Positions 22,866 through 37,800 of a stretch of DNA of 64,000 bases are shown here, one piece after another. Location of the stretch: NCBI RefSeq assembly GCF_037392515.1, contig NC_090291.1:26894001-26958000 (forward strand). The letters are read 5' to 3'. Source of the stretch: Haliotis asinina (lineage: Eukaryota > Mollusca > Gastropoda > Lepetellida > Haliotidae). The notes beneath the pieces are model-generated. The model searched no databases and was not told the origin of the DNA. It saw only the letters and a list, made by a program, of their open reading frames with translations. Every line of letters begins with the position of its first letter. Position 1 is the first letter of the stretch. The translations under genes were made by a program, and so were the position numbers.

Positions 22866-25800
22866 CTGCAAGTAATTCTCTAAATTAGGAATATTAATTA
22901 TGAGATAATAATAATAATAATAATAAACCAGATAAATTTTAGTGTAACAGAATAGTTCTAAATATTGACAGAAATCTGAGGGCAAGACTTGTCTTGATAA
23001 TGTTTACTTAAAATCTTTTACACATCCTTTTATGCAGCTACAACTGGGTTTTGTCTAACATGTAAAAGAAAATTGAACTGTTCAGTATATTGCGTTTTGT
23101 ATTGGTCAAGTAAACTTTGCTCTAATATCTTCATAATCTGCTGAGAGCCAAGTGCATACCGTACATGGCACAAATCTTGGGGGGGATGTCATTACTTCAT
23201 TCACACTAGACATGAGTTGACATGCAACCCCTTATCTTCGCTTTGATGATACATAAGGAAAGGGCTGTGTTTGACATTCAGTGGTCGTACACTGTCAAAT
23301 GTTGAGTTGAAGCTTGACTTAATCTTGGGTATTAGAGCACTAATAATAATGTATTTACCAAAGTAGTCTTTTAGGACAACTAGTGACACAATGTAAACGG
23401 CAAGGCTGAAGACTTCAGCTACAATCATCAGGTAGTGCCATGTGCGAATTGTCAAGGCAACCATCAACAGCTCTGTGAGGATGAGGGAGGTGAAGGTTAT
23501 GGAGACGACATGGAGAAACTCCTCTTCAAACAGCAGAAGAGCTCCATACATGATTATGCCCCCTGGAACATCATTAGCGGTTAATGTAAATACATGTCAT
23601 GTAATGTAATGCTGTTTGGCTCATCCATCACACCAGCCAGAACTTGTAAATATACTGAGGGGAAAAAATAATGGGTCACATGAAAGGACAAGTGTTACTT
23701 TACTTTTTTCTGAGGTTCCTTCAAGTGTATTGCATAGCTTGTGAAGGAAACGTGATAAAAATAAGTGAACACTTGTACTTTCATGTGATCCCTTATTTTT
23801 TTTTCCTCAGTACAGTTTAGTACAGGGACTTGTCTGATGACTGAAATAATTAGTCATCTCTACTCTGTATGCATTTGCAGCTCCGACTTCATATTCCAGG
23901 TATAACAATGTTCTCATCAACAGAAACTCAACAATTTACGATAGAAAAATATTTCATTAACTATTTCCATTTGTAGTGAAATGGCTGCTTACACCAAAGC
24001 CATGTGAACCTTAACAGTTGGAAATGAGAAGTGTTAAAAATGATGGGAAAACTGCAGTTGATAATATACTCTCCACTTACCTTGGTAAATACTTATAAGC
24101 ACCCATATGAAGAAGGTTTTGAAAGACAGTGAGCGACCCTGAAACAGTTTGATTTCAGTGATTAGTGTCTTTTGTGAAACTTTCACATCACTTTAACTGA
24201 CTGCTGTGATGTCTTACTTTGGGTGGTGGTGGGGTTGCTTAGTGCTTAAAGCATTTGCTTGTCACACTGGAGACCTGGATTTGATTCCCCACTTACAATG
24301 TGTGAAGCCCATTTCTTGTGTCACCTGCCGTGATCTTGCACAAATAATGCTGAAAGTGGCACAAACATCAACTCACTCACTCACTCACTCTTACTTTGGT
24401 CAACTCCTTATATAGTTCTGGGTAGGTCATGGCAATCTGAGGAGACACATCCTTGTCAAGCACCAGAGAGAAAACTGGATACATTGTATATAGTGTGGCA
24501 TATCTGAAACATTTGTATAGAGACATACATTAGAAACATAAGGTATACAGAGGCATATCTGCAACACAGCTTATACATTTGCACATCTAACACCACATGT
24601 ATACAGAGGCTTATCTCACACATATACAGTCGACCCCCATTTACTTGGAAACCCTACCTTCCCCATTATTTTTTACGTGATTTTATTACTTTCAGTAATT
24701 GTACTAATTGTACTAATTACTAATTGTAATTGTTCAGTAAATATACCAGACCCCACACTTCCAGAGACGAATGAAGAATTTTCACACCGTTCCCACAGAT
24801 TTCCATTGAAAAACAATCCTGTTATTCAGTTTGAAAGACCTGTGCACATGTGCATGTGTATGTGTCATGTCAGTACTGTTTCTGCACGGCTTAGTGTATT
24901 CATTCTTAATCTCTTAGAAAGCATTTGATGTGAATTGATTAATTTCCCATCAAAACACCAGAGACACCTGTCACTTCTGTCCTTAATTAAGATTTGACAG
25001 GTGTGAGAACAACTCATCAGTAACGAAAAGACATGCAAAGTCAGATTAGGTTCACTACACTGTCATTGTATTGTATACATGTACAATACCCTACTATCTA
25101 ACTCCTACACAATGTCATATGTTTTCAGGGCAAGAAATGCAAGTTTAAAAATAAAAAGAAGACAAAGTCATCAATATCCCCTGCAATGGCAAAATAATCT
25201 CTGCATTACAGGGCATAAAAGAGAATTTACAGTGACTTGTTGTCAAGGATTTACATCACATGATTACCACCTAGACAACCTGAAAACTTACAACCTGCGT
25301 TCTACATTTCATGAATTATCGGTACACTTATATGTTACGATGATTCACTGTTATTATTATTGACTATTGAATTATTGATATACATACATGAATAAATTTT
25401 CACTATTTGCTTCCACTTTTTTTCACATTTTGCTTGTTTGATACAGTTAAGCGTACATATCGGACACCTTGTGTATACAGAAGTGATCTCAAAATATGGT
25501 ATACAGAAGCATATCTCAAACATAGTGTTCTAAGTGACATTCTCAAACATACTTCCAGCTGTTTAGTGCAAGATGCTGGACAAGCCACTCTAACAAAAGT
25601 TCACTTGACATGATCCTTTTCATAAAGAATAACAGAACAAACAATTTTACAATACTTGTGCCAGGCCAGGTACTCTGTGATAGAACAGTCATGCCAACGT
25701 ACTGTCCTCATATGGCCTATATAAACCTTTCAGGAAAGGACATATTACTAAAAATTGACAGATTTAAATGAGCAGGATTTGACCTTTAACTCACCCCACA

Positions 25801-28800
25801 ATGAGGAATCCTGGGAAGAGTGCAAGTGAGGCGAAGTAGAAAACAGAAGAGAAAACCACTTGCATGGCACTGATGATGAGGCCGCGATGGATGACAAACT
25901 GACTGAGAGCTGCTGACCGCTTGTAGCTGTATGCAGGACATAACATGGCATTACATGTATCACTCACATGTCATCGAGACACAAAGTAATTCCATCAGTC
26001 ATTTCCTCAAATTCAAAATCGTCTTCCTCAAAATAATGATTTCATAAAGATGAATCACACGTGAGGATACTTAAATCAATGTTTGGGACATTAAGAGTGA
26101 TTGCTACAAAGTCCACCTAGTTTGTTATGAGCAACCTAAGTGCATTCTCTTCCCACAGAGGATGCTCAAGTCATATCTTCCCACGCAACCTGTGTTCTAA
26201 TAAGGCCTTTTCATGGTGCGAGTGTTCAGGACTTGTGACTGGTTCCAATCAGATTTTAGTTCTGCAATCAGCGACGCTGTTTCAGAAATGATTATTCACA
26301 AAACATCAGTAAAGTCTGTAAGCTTTGGGAAAACTAGACCCTCTTCCCCAGTGGGATGTCAAAATGTTGCTTCTAGACAGAATTCAGTCATGTAATGTCG
26401 GATCAATGGCATCTCAATGGCCCTTGTTGACAACAGACAAGCTAGCAATTGAATGTCACATCAACGTAAGTCATCAGAAGAGGAGGAATATAGAGAACAG
26501 AGGACTTGGGTAAAAGAGAATACCCAAGTGTGACAGAAATTCCATGTAGTTTGTCTGTTGTTAGGGGCAACCTAAGTGTGACAGAGCGAACTTCCATGTA
26601 ATTTGTCAGATTGGAGTGACAACCTATGTGTGACAGAGTGAACTTCCATGTAGTTTGTCAGATCATAGTATCAACCTTAGTGTGAGAAAGTGAAATTCCA
26701 TGTAGTTTGTCTGTTGTTAGGGGCAACCTATGTGTGACAGAATGAACTTCCATGTAGTTTGTCAGATCGTAGTGACAACCTTAGTGTGAGAAAGTGAAAT
26801 TCCATGTAGTTTGTCTCTTGTTAGGGGCAACCTATGTGTGACAGAGCGAACTTCCATGTAGTTTGTCAGATCGTAGTGACAACCTTAGTGTGAGAAGGTG
26901 AAATTCCATGTAGTTTGTCTCTTGTTAGGGGCAACCTATGTGTGACAGAATGAACTTCCATGTAGTTTGTCAGATCGTAGTGACAACCTTAGTGTGAGAA
27001 GGTGAAATTCCATGTAGTTTGTCTCTTGTTAGGGGCAACCTATGTGTGACAGAATGAACTTCCATGTAGTTTGTCAGATCGTAGTGACAACCTTAGTGTG
27101 AGAAAGTGAAATTCCATGTAGTTTGTCTCTTGTTAGGGGCAACCTATGTGTGACAGAGCGAACTTCCATGTAGTTTGTCAGATCGTAGTGACAACCTTAG
27201 TGTGAGAGAGTGAAATTCCATGTAGTTTGTCTCTTGTTAGGGGCAACCTATGTGTGACAGAGTGAACTTCCATGTAGTTTGTCAGATCGCAGTGACAACC
27301 TTAGTGTGAGAAAGTGAAATTCCATGTAGTTTGTCTGTTGTTAGGGACAACCTATGTGTGACAGAGTGAACTTCCATGTAGTTTGTCAGATCGTAGTGAC
27401 AACCTTAGTGTGAGAAAGTGAAATTCCATGTAGTTTGTCTGTTAGGGGCAACCTATGTGTGACAGAGTGAACTTCCATGTAGTTTGTCAGACCGTAGTGA
27501 CAACCTTAGTGTGAGAAAGTGAAATTCCATGTAGTTTGTCTCTTGTTAGGGGCAACCTATGTGTGACAGAGCGAACTTCCATGTAGTTTGTCAGATCATA
27601 GTGACAACCTTAGTGTGAGAAAGTGAAATTCCATGTAGTTTGTCTCTTGTTAGGGGCAACCTATGTGTGACAGAGTGAACTTCCATGTAGTTTGTCAGAT
27701 CGTAGTGACAACCTTAGTGTGAGAAAGTGAAATTCCATGTAGTTTGTCTCTTGTTAGGGGCAACCTATGTGTGACAGAGCGAACTTCCATGTAGTTTGTC
27801 AGATCGTAGTGACAACCTTAGTGTGAGAAAGTGAAATTCCATGTAGTTTGTCTCTTGTTAGGGGCAACCTATGTGTGACAGAATGAACTTCCATGTAGTT
27901 TGTCAGATCGTAGTGACAACCTTAGTGTGAGAAGGTGAAATTCCATGTAGTTTGTCTGTTGTTAGGGGCAACCTATGTGTGACAGAGTGAACTTCCATGT
28001 AGTTTGTCAGATCGTAGTGACAACCTTAGTGTGAGAAGGTGAAATTCCATGTAGTTTCTCTGTTGTTAGGGGCAACCTATGTGTGACAGAGTGAACTTCC
28101 ATGTAGTTTGTCAGATCATAGTGACAACCTTAGTGTGAGAAAGTGAAATTCCATGTAGTTTGTCTCTTGTTAGGGGCAACCTATGTGTGACAGAGTGAAC
28201 TTCCATGTAGTTTGTCAGATCGTATTGACAACCTTAGTGTGAGAAAGTGAAATTCCATGTAGTTTGTCTCTTGTTAGGGGCAACCTATGTGTGACAGAGT
28301 GAACTTCCATGTAGTTTGTCAGATCGTAGTGACAACCTTAGTGTGAGAAAGTGAAATTCCATGTAGTTTGTCTCTTGTTAGGGGCAACCTATGTGTGACA
28401 GAGTGAACTTCCATGTAGTTTGTCAGATCGTAGTGACAACCTTAGTGTGAGAAAGTGAAATTCCATGTAGTTTGTCTCTTGTTTGGGGCAACCTATGTGT
28501 GACAGAGTGAACTTCCATGTAGTTTGTCAGATCGTAGTGACAACCTTAGTGTGAGAAAGTGAAATTCCATGTAGTTTGTCTCTTGTTAGGGGCAACCTAT
28601 GTGTGACAGAGTGAACTTCCATGTAGTTTGTCAGATCATAGTGACAACCTTAGTGTGAGAAAGTGAAATTCCATGTAGTTTGTCTGTTGTTAGGGGCAAC
28701 CTATGTGTGACAGAGTGAACTTCCATGTAGTTTGTCAGAATGTAGTGACAACCTTAGTGTGACAGAGTGCAATTCAACATAGTTTGTCAGATGTTAAGGG

Positions 28801-31800
28801 TAAACCTAAGAGTGACAGACTGAAATTCCAGGTATAGTCTGTTTGCCTCAAAAGCGGACCAATGAATCGCAATGTAACTGTCCCTTTCTCTGCACTCCTC
28901 CCTCGTAACAAATAGTGAACTGTGTCAATATTTTTAATGATGGTTTGTTAAAGAACTTTATTACTTTAAAGAAAAATATTTGGCAAGTATTCTGATTATG
29001 ATCAGCACTTCAATGAGTATGTTATGCTTATTAGTTTTCAAGCTAGACTGCAATTCATCGGTCGCTTTTGAGCTAAACAGACTATAGTTTGTCAGATGTT
29101 TGGGGCAACCTAAGTGTGACAGAGTGAAATTCTACATAGTTTGTCAGATGTTTGGGGCAACCTAAGTGTCAAATTCTATGTAGGTTTCAGATATTAGAGG
29201 GTGCACGTATGTACGACTGTGAAATTCCACATATTCTATCAGAGGACATCGTTGAATATCAGGGTAGGTGTTAATGTTCGGGGTCTACCATAACTGTGGT
29301 ATTGAGAATGATCTCCTGACCTGTTTCTGCCATGTACAACTAGCAAATGGCCGATGTGACTGAACTGGGTGATAGAGAAGTCTGCAGCCAGGGACGCCTG
29401 TTTTCCTTCCTGAGCACAGAGACAATATTTTGATTTAAATACGATTTTTAGACATCTAATAGATGATTTTAGACATGAAAACCAGACAATTACAGTAACT
29501 TTAGCATCTCAAGGTACATTCTATACACTGTCATTAATAAGCATTGTAAGCATGTGGTTGACTGGCTGACTTACCTTGCCGACAATACCGATGCCTGCGT
29601 CTGCTGCCTGGATCATGCTAACATCATTGCCGCCATCACCTGCCACGGAGAAGCACCTCATACAATGTACACACAGCTGTACTCTGGTATATGGGTATTC
29701 AACAGCCATCTCTCTCACACTACAATAAAATATTTGTCTTACCTATTTTCTACATTTATCTCATGGTAGAAGCTGACATCTTAGCAACTCGTGAAATTTA
29801 TTGACATCAAAATGGCTGAAATATCATGACAATTGTGCAAATGTGAAGAAAACAGTATATAGAGTGGATGCCGTCGACCAGTCCAAGCTCACCAATAGCA
29901 CATGTCCTCTTGCCAGTGTGCGTCTTCAACAGCTTCACAATGTCTGCCTTCTGTGTAGGGGAACAGCGACATACCACCACGGCCGGACACTGACAGGCCA
30001 GCTCCACAAACTCATGTTCATAATACTTCAAACACACCTGTAACACAAGGGAATCTACTAAACATACACACACACATCATCTGTAACACAAGGAATCTAC
30101 TGGTGACACATACACACATCACCCGTAACATCACTTTGATCCTACCTGTAACAAGTCTCCATTCATGATCCCACTTCTAATGAACCTCTAGTTATGACCC
30201 ATCTTTAGTTGTGATCGTACCAGTAACTCATCTTTAGTTGTGACCCTACCTGCAACCCATCCCTAGCTGTGATCCTGTCTGTAACTCATCTCAAGCCATG
30301 ATCCTACCTGTAACCAGTCTTTAGTTGTGATCCTACCTGTAACACACATCTAGTCAGAATCATTCTTATAATGAATCTCTAGCTAATACACTACCAGTAA
30401 CACACCTCTATTTATGATACCTTTAACATATCTCTAGTCCTGATACCAATAGAAATGACTCTCTTGTCACCTGTGACTGTACCTGCAACATATGATGATC
30501 CTACTGTAACCTGCCCAGGTTATAATCATACCTGCAATGAGTCTCCAGTAATGATAAGTGCAGCATCATTCTTCCTACGGAGGGCATTGAGCTCTAAGTG
30601 AGCCTCTGTTCTGTCTGTCACATTGTTGAAAGTGTGTAATGTTTGTATTCGAGACACTAGCTTGGAGCTTTTAGCGATGCATGTAGCTGTCTCGAGTTTG
30701 TCCCCCGTCAGCATCCACACCTGAAACACCGTACACACAAACAATAGAGCTAACCTACAACGGAATTCTCACCTTACACAGCTGCTGTCTGGTGTCCTAT
30801 CATGCATAACATTATCAACAGAGATCTAAACATGAAAAGTACCAAATATTGATTCAGAAGTCAAAGGACTCCACATTCCTTGTCTGTCGTACAGACCCTG
30901 AAGCAAATACATCCAAGAAAGCCCATGCAAGTCTAGAAAATGTGGCAAGTCTAGATTTCCTTAGCTTCAGGAATGAAAATGAAGAAAGTCTCAAGGCTCC
31001 ATTTCATTATGTTGTTTTTGTTCACAACAAACATTTTTCAGTAAAATATGTTCATTTCAGAGACTAGTTGCTAGTCTACCACATTCCCTACAATGCATAA
31101 GAATATGTACTGTAGTTGGTTTCTGTTGCTTGATCCTGCACATAGTCAAACATACGAGCTTGGACAGGATAATCTAGTGACTGTTATTTTGAGTAACTAT
31201 CCACAGTGATCCATTTATTTTCTTCTTTTGACCAGCATGGGTGGCTTAGGACCACTTCTCATCAGGAATCCCCAAAGTAGAAAGAAGAGCCACATGTGTT
31301 GTGAAGTCACCTTGATGCCAGCGTTCCTTAGCAGCTCCAGTGTTGGTCTGACATTGTCCTGGAGCTTGTCCTCCACACCGGTCAGACACAAGAGGTCAAG
31401 GTCCCGCTCCAGACTCTCAATGACAGCCTGTACCTTGCTGTTCCGGTCCTGAAGGGACATCCTGGCCTGGTGGATCCGACTCTGTGAGCAGGGAGAGACA
31501 TAAGTGAAGCACTATCAATATCAGTAACATTCTCTCCTTGTATCCCTCATCATATACCTCCCACCACTGTAAGTATCTTCTTACCTCACAGACCAACACT
31601 ACCATGTGACAGATGCTACTTTCAACTGAGACATGTGCTCATAGGTTATACATTGTAATTGAGAGAACTATTTTGTGGTTTTATAGTCGGATCATATGAA
31701 CAACTTTTTTGATATGCTTCTTTGAGAGGCATTTTAGAAGTTGTATAGGTGAAGGAAAACTAAATTCTATGGATAGTTAACTTCTTTATTACAACATTAA

Positions 31801-34800
31801 ACTCACTGCAATAATGAAGTTGACAATCCATAGAACTTGGTTTTCCTTTTTAATGTACAGTTCACTCATTCTTTTACTGGTTTCTTTCACATGAAAATCC
31901 ATGACATGAATCTAACCTACAGTGCCATGTAACCTGAAACCTTGGGGTCATTTGTTCACTTAAACTTAGATACAATACACAGTAGACACTAGCATATACT
32001 GGGAAGCATACAGCTTCCTGTCCAGTGAGTAATAATGAGCATCAACGAATAACAGACAATCTGTACTGAATGTCCACCACACATACAGCATGAACTGATG
32101 AGAAATCTAGCTGTTGTTCTTGTGTGTGGCGGAAATCGGATTACTCAGGCAACAGCGATGGGTGGAGACAACCTCCACCTTTCGACAAGATTTACAAGCA
32201 ACTACAGTGTAAACATCTCAGACAGAACAAATCACCTCGAAGTCCTGGTACTGTTCCTCGGTGAGGACCTTCTTGGCCACCACCAGTGTTCTCAGTCCTT
32301 CCCTAGCCATGTTCCCACACTGAAACAAATACACAGGAGCTGGGGGATGTATCTAACACCATGTTAGTGTTGGCCCACATCCCACAGCCTCAACATCCTA
32401 CTGTCACATAGCACTGGGCTATATCTTTTAACTCAGGGTTTTACATGATGCGTAAACATGCATCCCCTTTGCACAAATGTGGAGAATGGACGGAGAAAAT
32501 AATTCACGGGGTGCAAAATATTATTCATGGTAATCACAACACATCTATGTCTTTGCTAAGTGTTTGGCTGTTTCTTTCAGAGCAGTTACAAGCATCATTT
32601 CACCCATCAGTCCACATGTCCAATGATTCAATCCAGGCTGTAAAGATATAATCAAAATGTAAATTAATTGCTGTTACTTCATAGGGCACTCATAATGTAG
32701 TTCCTTGAAAATACACATTACAAGACTTTGGTGTGTGAATGTGACAGCGCCTACCTCCTCCTCCAGCCAGTCATTGTACTGAACAATGTTCTGCATCACC
32801 ACATCAGCACCCTTCAGGTAGAAGATTATCTCCCCTGACTGCTCTTCCTGAAACAAATAGTCCGCTTGTTCATTGTGTCTGCGTTAGGGATGTCTGTTGG
32901 TGTATGTAGTGATAACAACTCCCTCAGCTGTGTTCTGGGAGGTCTTGTACAACACATTTATAGTCAGTGTGGTAAAATGATTGCAAATACAGTGCTAGAT
33001 ATGAGACAAGAATTGTACTCATACAGAGTTCAAAATAACAGGTCTCACTCTTTCCTGATCTTTTTTAAAAATATAAGGCCATCGATGTACCCCAATATTT
33101 GAGTTCAAAATAACAGGTCTCACTCTTTCCTGATCCTTTTAAAATATAAGGCCATCGATGTACCCCGATATTTGAGTTATCAGTTTATAACAGAATACAA
33201 ATCAAGGACACAATGTATATCTGGATTCATATTTGAGCATGTGGTTTTACATAGCTTTTAGCAATATTCCAGAAACATCACAGTGGGGGGACACGTGTAA
33301 TGGGTTTCACACACTGTTCCCATGTGGGAGATGGAATCCAGTGACAATGGACACTATAACCATTTGGCTACCCCTCTGCTGAAGTTCTATATTTGATAAA
33401 ACATCAATATGATGACCACAAAACTTCTTGGCATGAGATGCCATCATGTCATTCAGAATCACCAGTATCAAATATTTGAGGATCAGTTTCTGGATCACTT
33501 TCTGCTGTAAACATATAATTAGAAGTATGAGATGCACCCACCCTGACAATGATGCCCATCCTCTTGGTCTCAGAGGTGAAGGGGAAGATCTGCAAGATGG
33601 AGTATGTGATGATGGCATCCTGAGGCGTGCGAAGCTGCATTGAACTCAGGTCCCGCTTCACCAGTGTAAGCTTCACACTCTCCGTCCATGACACAAGTGC
33701 TACCTGCAAACGTCAATTACACTCTATACATGGAATTTCAGCTATGAATGGTTTCAATCTAGATATGGTCAGATCTAGGACCAAATCATTTAGTTGATAC
33801 TTGGAAATATGAGCTCACATCTGTTAACTGACAGTTACAGTTTCAATTCAGAAAGTTGAAAGTACAAACAAAAATGAATGACTGCTGAGCGAGTCAGTGA
33901 GTAAGGTGTGTTTTACTGCTCTGAAGAGTGTTTCAACTCTGTTATCAGGTTGATGTTAGGGTAGGTCCACCATGAAGCAAGAAGTACACAGTCATCACTT
34001 AAGTGCTTGAGCTTAGTTTTAGGTCACTTTTAGCACATATTAAAGTAATACTGCTGCAGGGGACATCAGAAATGGGCTTCTCACATTGTACCCATGTGGG
34101 GAATTGAACCTAAGTCCTTCAACATGACAAGTGGTCACTTGAACCTCTATGCTATGCCACCCTTCCAATCACTTTAGTGAAACCCAGAATCAAATGTAGC
34201 AGCATGAAGTTAGAAATCTACTTGGGATTTGGGATTGGGGAGACTTAAAAACAAAAACAACCAAACAACAGTTTTCCATATTTGAACTTCAAATATCAGA
34301 CGGGTTTTGACATTTGAATCCCCAATTTGCATACTTTTTGTTCACACTCGGGATTCAAATCCCAAATCTGAAAAATATATTCACAACTCCCTCCAGTGAA
34401 CTGCTGAGTCTGACATGAAGTCACCTTCCCCCCATATATGCCTGACTATCCCAGTATCCCCTATGGCAGTCTCACCTCATCAGGGCTGGAGGCTTGGTAT
34501 GTGACAGTCTGTCGGATCTGCTGGTCAGCCTCAGTGTCACTGGCTGCGTCACCGTTCTCCTCATAGACTGGAGTCACATTGTGACAGAGCGCAACCGCTT
34601 TCACAGCCTCAAAAACCCGAGTGACCACTGTCCTGCGAACTGGGCCTGATGTACGAGTGGGTGTTGCCTGGATAAGCTGACCAGATGGTGGTTGGGAAAA
34701 GGCTGTCCTCAAATGAGCCATTACCTGCAAAAAACTCTAACATCTCAGAAATGCAAACCTATGAAATGTCAAAAAACCTGAAATAGTCATGCCCCTTTCC

Positions 34801-37800
34801 ATAGGCCAACATGACATGATCTATACTGAAGTGTTTAGGTCCTCAGACAAATCACACGTGTGAAGTCATGGTCCCTTCACCATATAACCAGCACCCTGCC
34901 CATCATGAAAATGTAATTTTCTGAATAAAATTGATATTTTGTACCTGACTCATGCTTCATTGCTTACTCTCCTCTTCCTGGCGAAGGTAGTGGAACACCT
35001 GAAATCCCTTGAAGTTCCCTTCTAAAAGAAGGGAACGTAAAATTCACACTCACCCAGGTATTACCTCTCTTCCCCTCCACATGGTCAACTGACCACCATG
35101 ATACTTCACTCTCTCCTTTAAACGCCTGACACGAGAATACGAGAATTCAGCATGTCTGTGAGGGGCGGCTGGGAGGGCTTTTGCCATGAGTCAGGATAAG
35201 TATAAATATCAATTTTATTCAGAAATTACATATTTTTCCGTATCCTGGCTCATGCTTAATTGCTTACAGAATACGATGGAAATGGTGGTGGGTAGGACCA
35301 TGCTGAATTCTGCTGTCTGTTGCAAATTACGTCCAATAATTTCCCCACCTAACGGGAACTTGTAACGGCGATAATTCAGTCTTATTCTTCTCATATTCGT
35401 AGTAGATTTGGGGGGAAATCACATCCAGTCGAAAAAAGGCTTTGATGACTGGTACATGATAACACTAATATAGCTAATGTCCTGTTAGTTTCTGATGCAA
35501 CTAAATATCACAATATAACAATACACTAATAGAGCTAATGTCCTGTTAGTTTCTGATGCAACTAAATATCATAATATAACAATCGAAACTAGTTGCGACC
35601 TTTCTTCATGTTTAAATATCTTCATAAATGAATACAAGATCATAATCACTCATGCCAGTCTGTTCAAGATGTGCACATAGACTTCCACCACCAGTATACT
35701 CTGCAGAGCATCTGGCTTCCACAAGTCACCTGATAAATCGAGTGAGTTCAGTCAGCGTCAATGGGGAACTGTTGGTTGTTCAGCAAACGACAAGTGGCCC
35801 AAACTGATGAATGCCAGAGACGATTCTGTGCCTATGTCTCGTAGGCAAACACCGTGTTTGACTTTCAAAAGCAGCCCTCCATTATAGTTGATAGTGAGCA
35901 ATTCCCATGTAGCGCTAGTGTAGAGGCCAAGGCTCTGACTTTGTGTGGGTTGAAGGCTCGCAGAGGATCCAATCCTGCTGCTTTATAGTCTCTCAATATA
36001 ACAGCTCTGATCTACACTGAGATAGTGTTGCGGGATACTTCCGCAGGTGTCTCAGTGGATATAGGGATAAACAGGCACTTGAAACTTCTAGACTTGGTCG
36101 TACGATGTATATCTCCAATGCTCTGACTGGACATAATGATAAATCTTGAGCATCATGAGGTTCCAGGATTGAAGGTAATGTCGGTATGTGGAATGTTGAC
36201 CTGGCAGTTGATTTTCTGCAATAAAATCCCATCGTAGACCCAGTTGAGTAGTCTACTGATGATTTGCATCAAAGCTCGTGCGATTGAAGTCTAGAGCTTG
36301 AATTTGTGACATGCAAGCAGCTGTAGCTAAGGCAAGTTAAAAATAGCATCTTCTGACTTAGCAGTTCAAATGAGGTCCAATCAAGCGGTTTGTATGCATC
36401 ACTTGTGAGATGTTGAAGCACAGTGTTTAGATCCCATGCTGTTGATCTTCCAAACTGAAGGTGTGTAGGATTTTTAGGCAAGTAGCTCAAGTACGTTTAG
36501 TCAGCTTGGTTTCTGTTTCCATGGTGACGACTGAGCTGAGAGCTGACAAGTATGTAGATAATGTAGAATCTTTCAAGTCTCTGGAATGTCATAAGTGACA
36601 TAAGTGACATAAGAGTCTTGATGACTCTTGGTAGCAGCACTGGAGGGGGAAATGCGAACACTATCAGTCCTTCCCACGAGATGCCGAGAGAGTCTGATGC
36701 TCAAGTTAACGGATCTGTTACCAGTGACATAAAGGTTGCTGTCTGCTAGTTGAACCTTGTTGTAAATAAGTCTTCTTGCAGTGATCCAAACCTCCAGCTG
36801 ATTAGTTGAAACATCTCTCAATGCAGCGTATACTCTGTTAGTGATAGACAAAGAGGGCGAGATAAGGCATCTGCCATATGCATGATGTTGCAGGCTCCTG
36901 GTATGTGAGATACTTTTATTTGGAGATTCTGGCTGTTGACCACGTTGAAGAGTAGAAACGTCAGGTGTAGTAGAGATAGAGGTCTCATTGACCCTTGTTT
37001 ACATAGAAGGCTACTGTCGAGTTGTCCGTCTGGATCATCAGTAGCTTGTCTCTCTCTCTCTTGTCGACAAATGATGGATAACATGCTTTCATCTCCAACT
37101 GGTTGATGTGAAGAGCTTGATCTTCCTTCTTCCGGAATCCTGCTGCAACCTCGTTGTTTAGATAGGCACTCCATCCTTGGAGAGACGTGTCTACCTAAAG
37201 ATGGTTGAAGAATGCAGGCTCTAATATGTAAATTCCTACGCAAACATTGACTGGCGAATCTACCATAGCAGGTATGGTCTCAAGATGTCCAGCGTTGTAA
37301 ACCGGTCAGGACATGAAACCCTGACTCAGGAACCCCTGTCACAGACATAGTAGTAGGCATCTTCGTTTGTTCATATCCTGAGGTGACGTGAACAGATCGA
37401 GTAGACATTATCACTGACATAGTGATAACGGAGAGTTTAACTTGTTCTAATCATCGGCTTGAAGTTCGACCCACCGATCCTGGGACAGCAATGTACCTCA
37501 ACCTAGTGATGAATCAAATCCTGAGGAGTTTGATTCTCAAGTCACTCGAGTTGAGTTAGTAGCCTGATAGTGAAGTCCAACTGTAGACTGAATTGACTTC
37601 TCCCATGATGAGCTTGTATGCCGTAAAGATGCGTCATTCTTGGTCCTCAGATCATCAACACTGAACGTGTTGCCATTTCAAGGAAGTCTATTTATAGCTG
37701 GCTGGCTGTCCGATCAGAAACTGCCATTCACTGCTGCAAGCATCCTGATGGGCAACATTGAGTCTGCTGTAGAAGGTCTCTATGCCGTCTGAACAATCAA

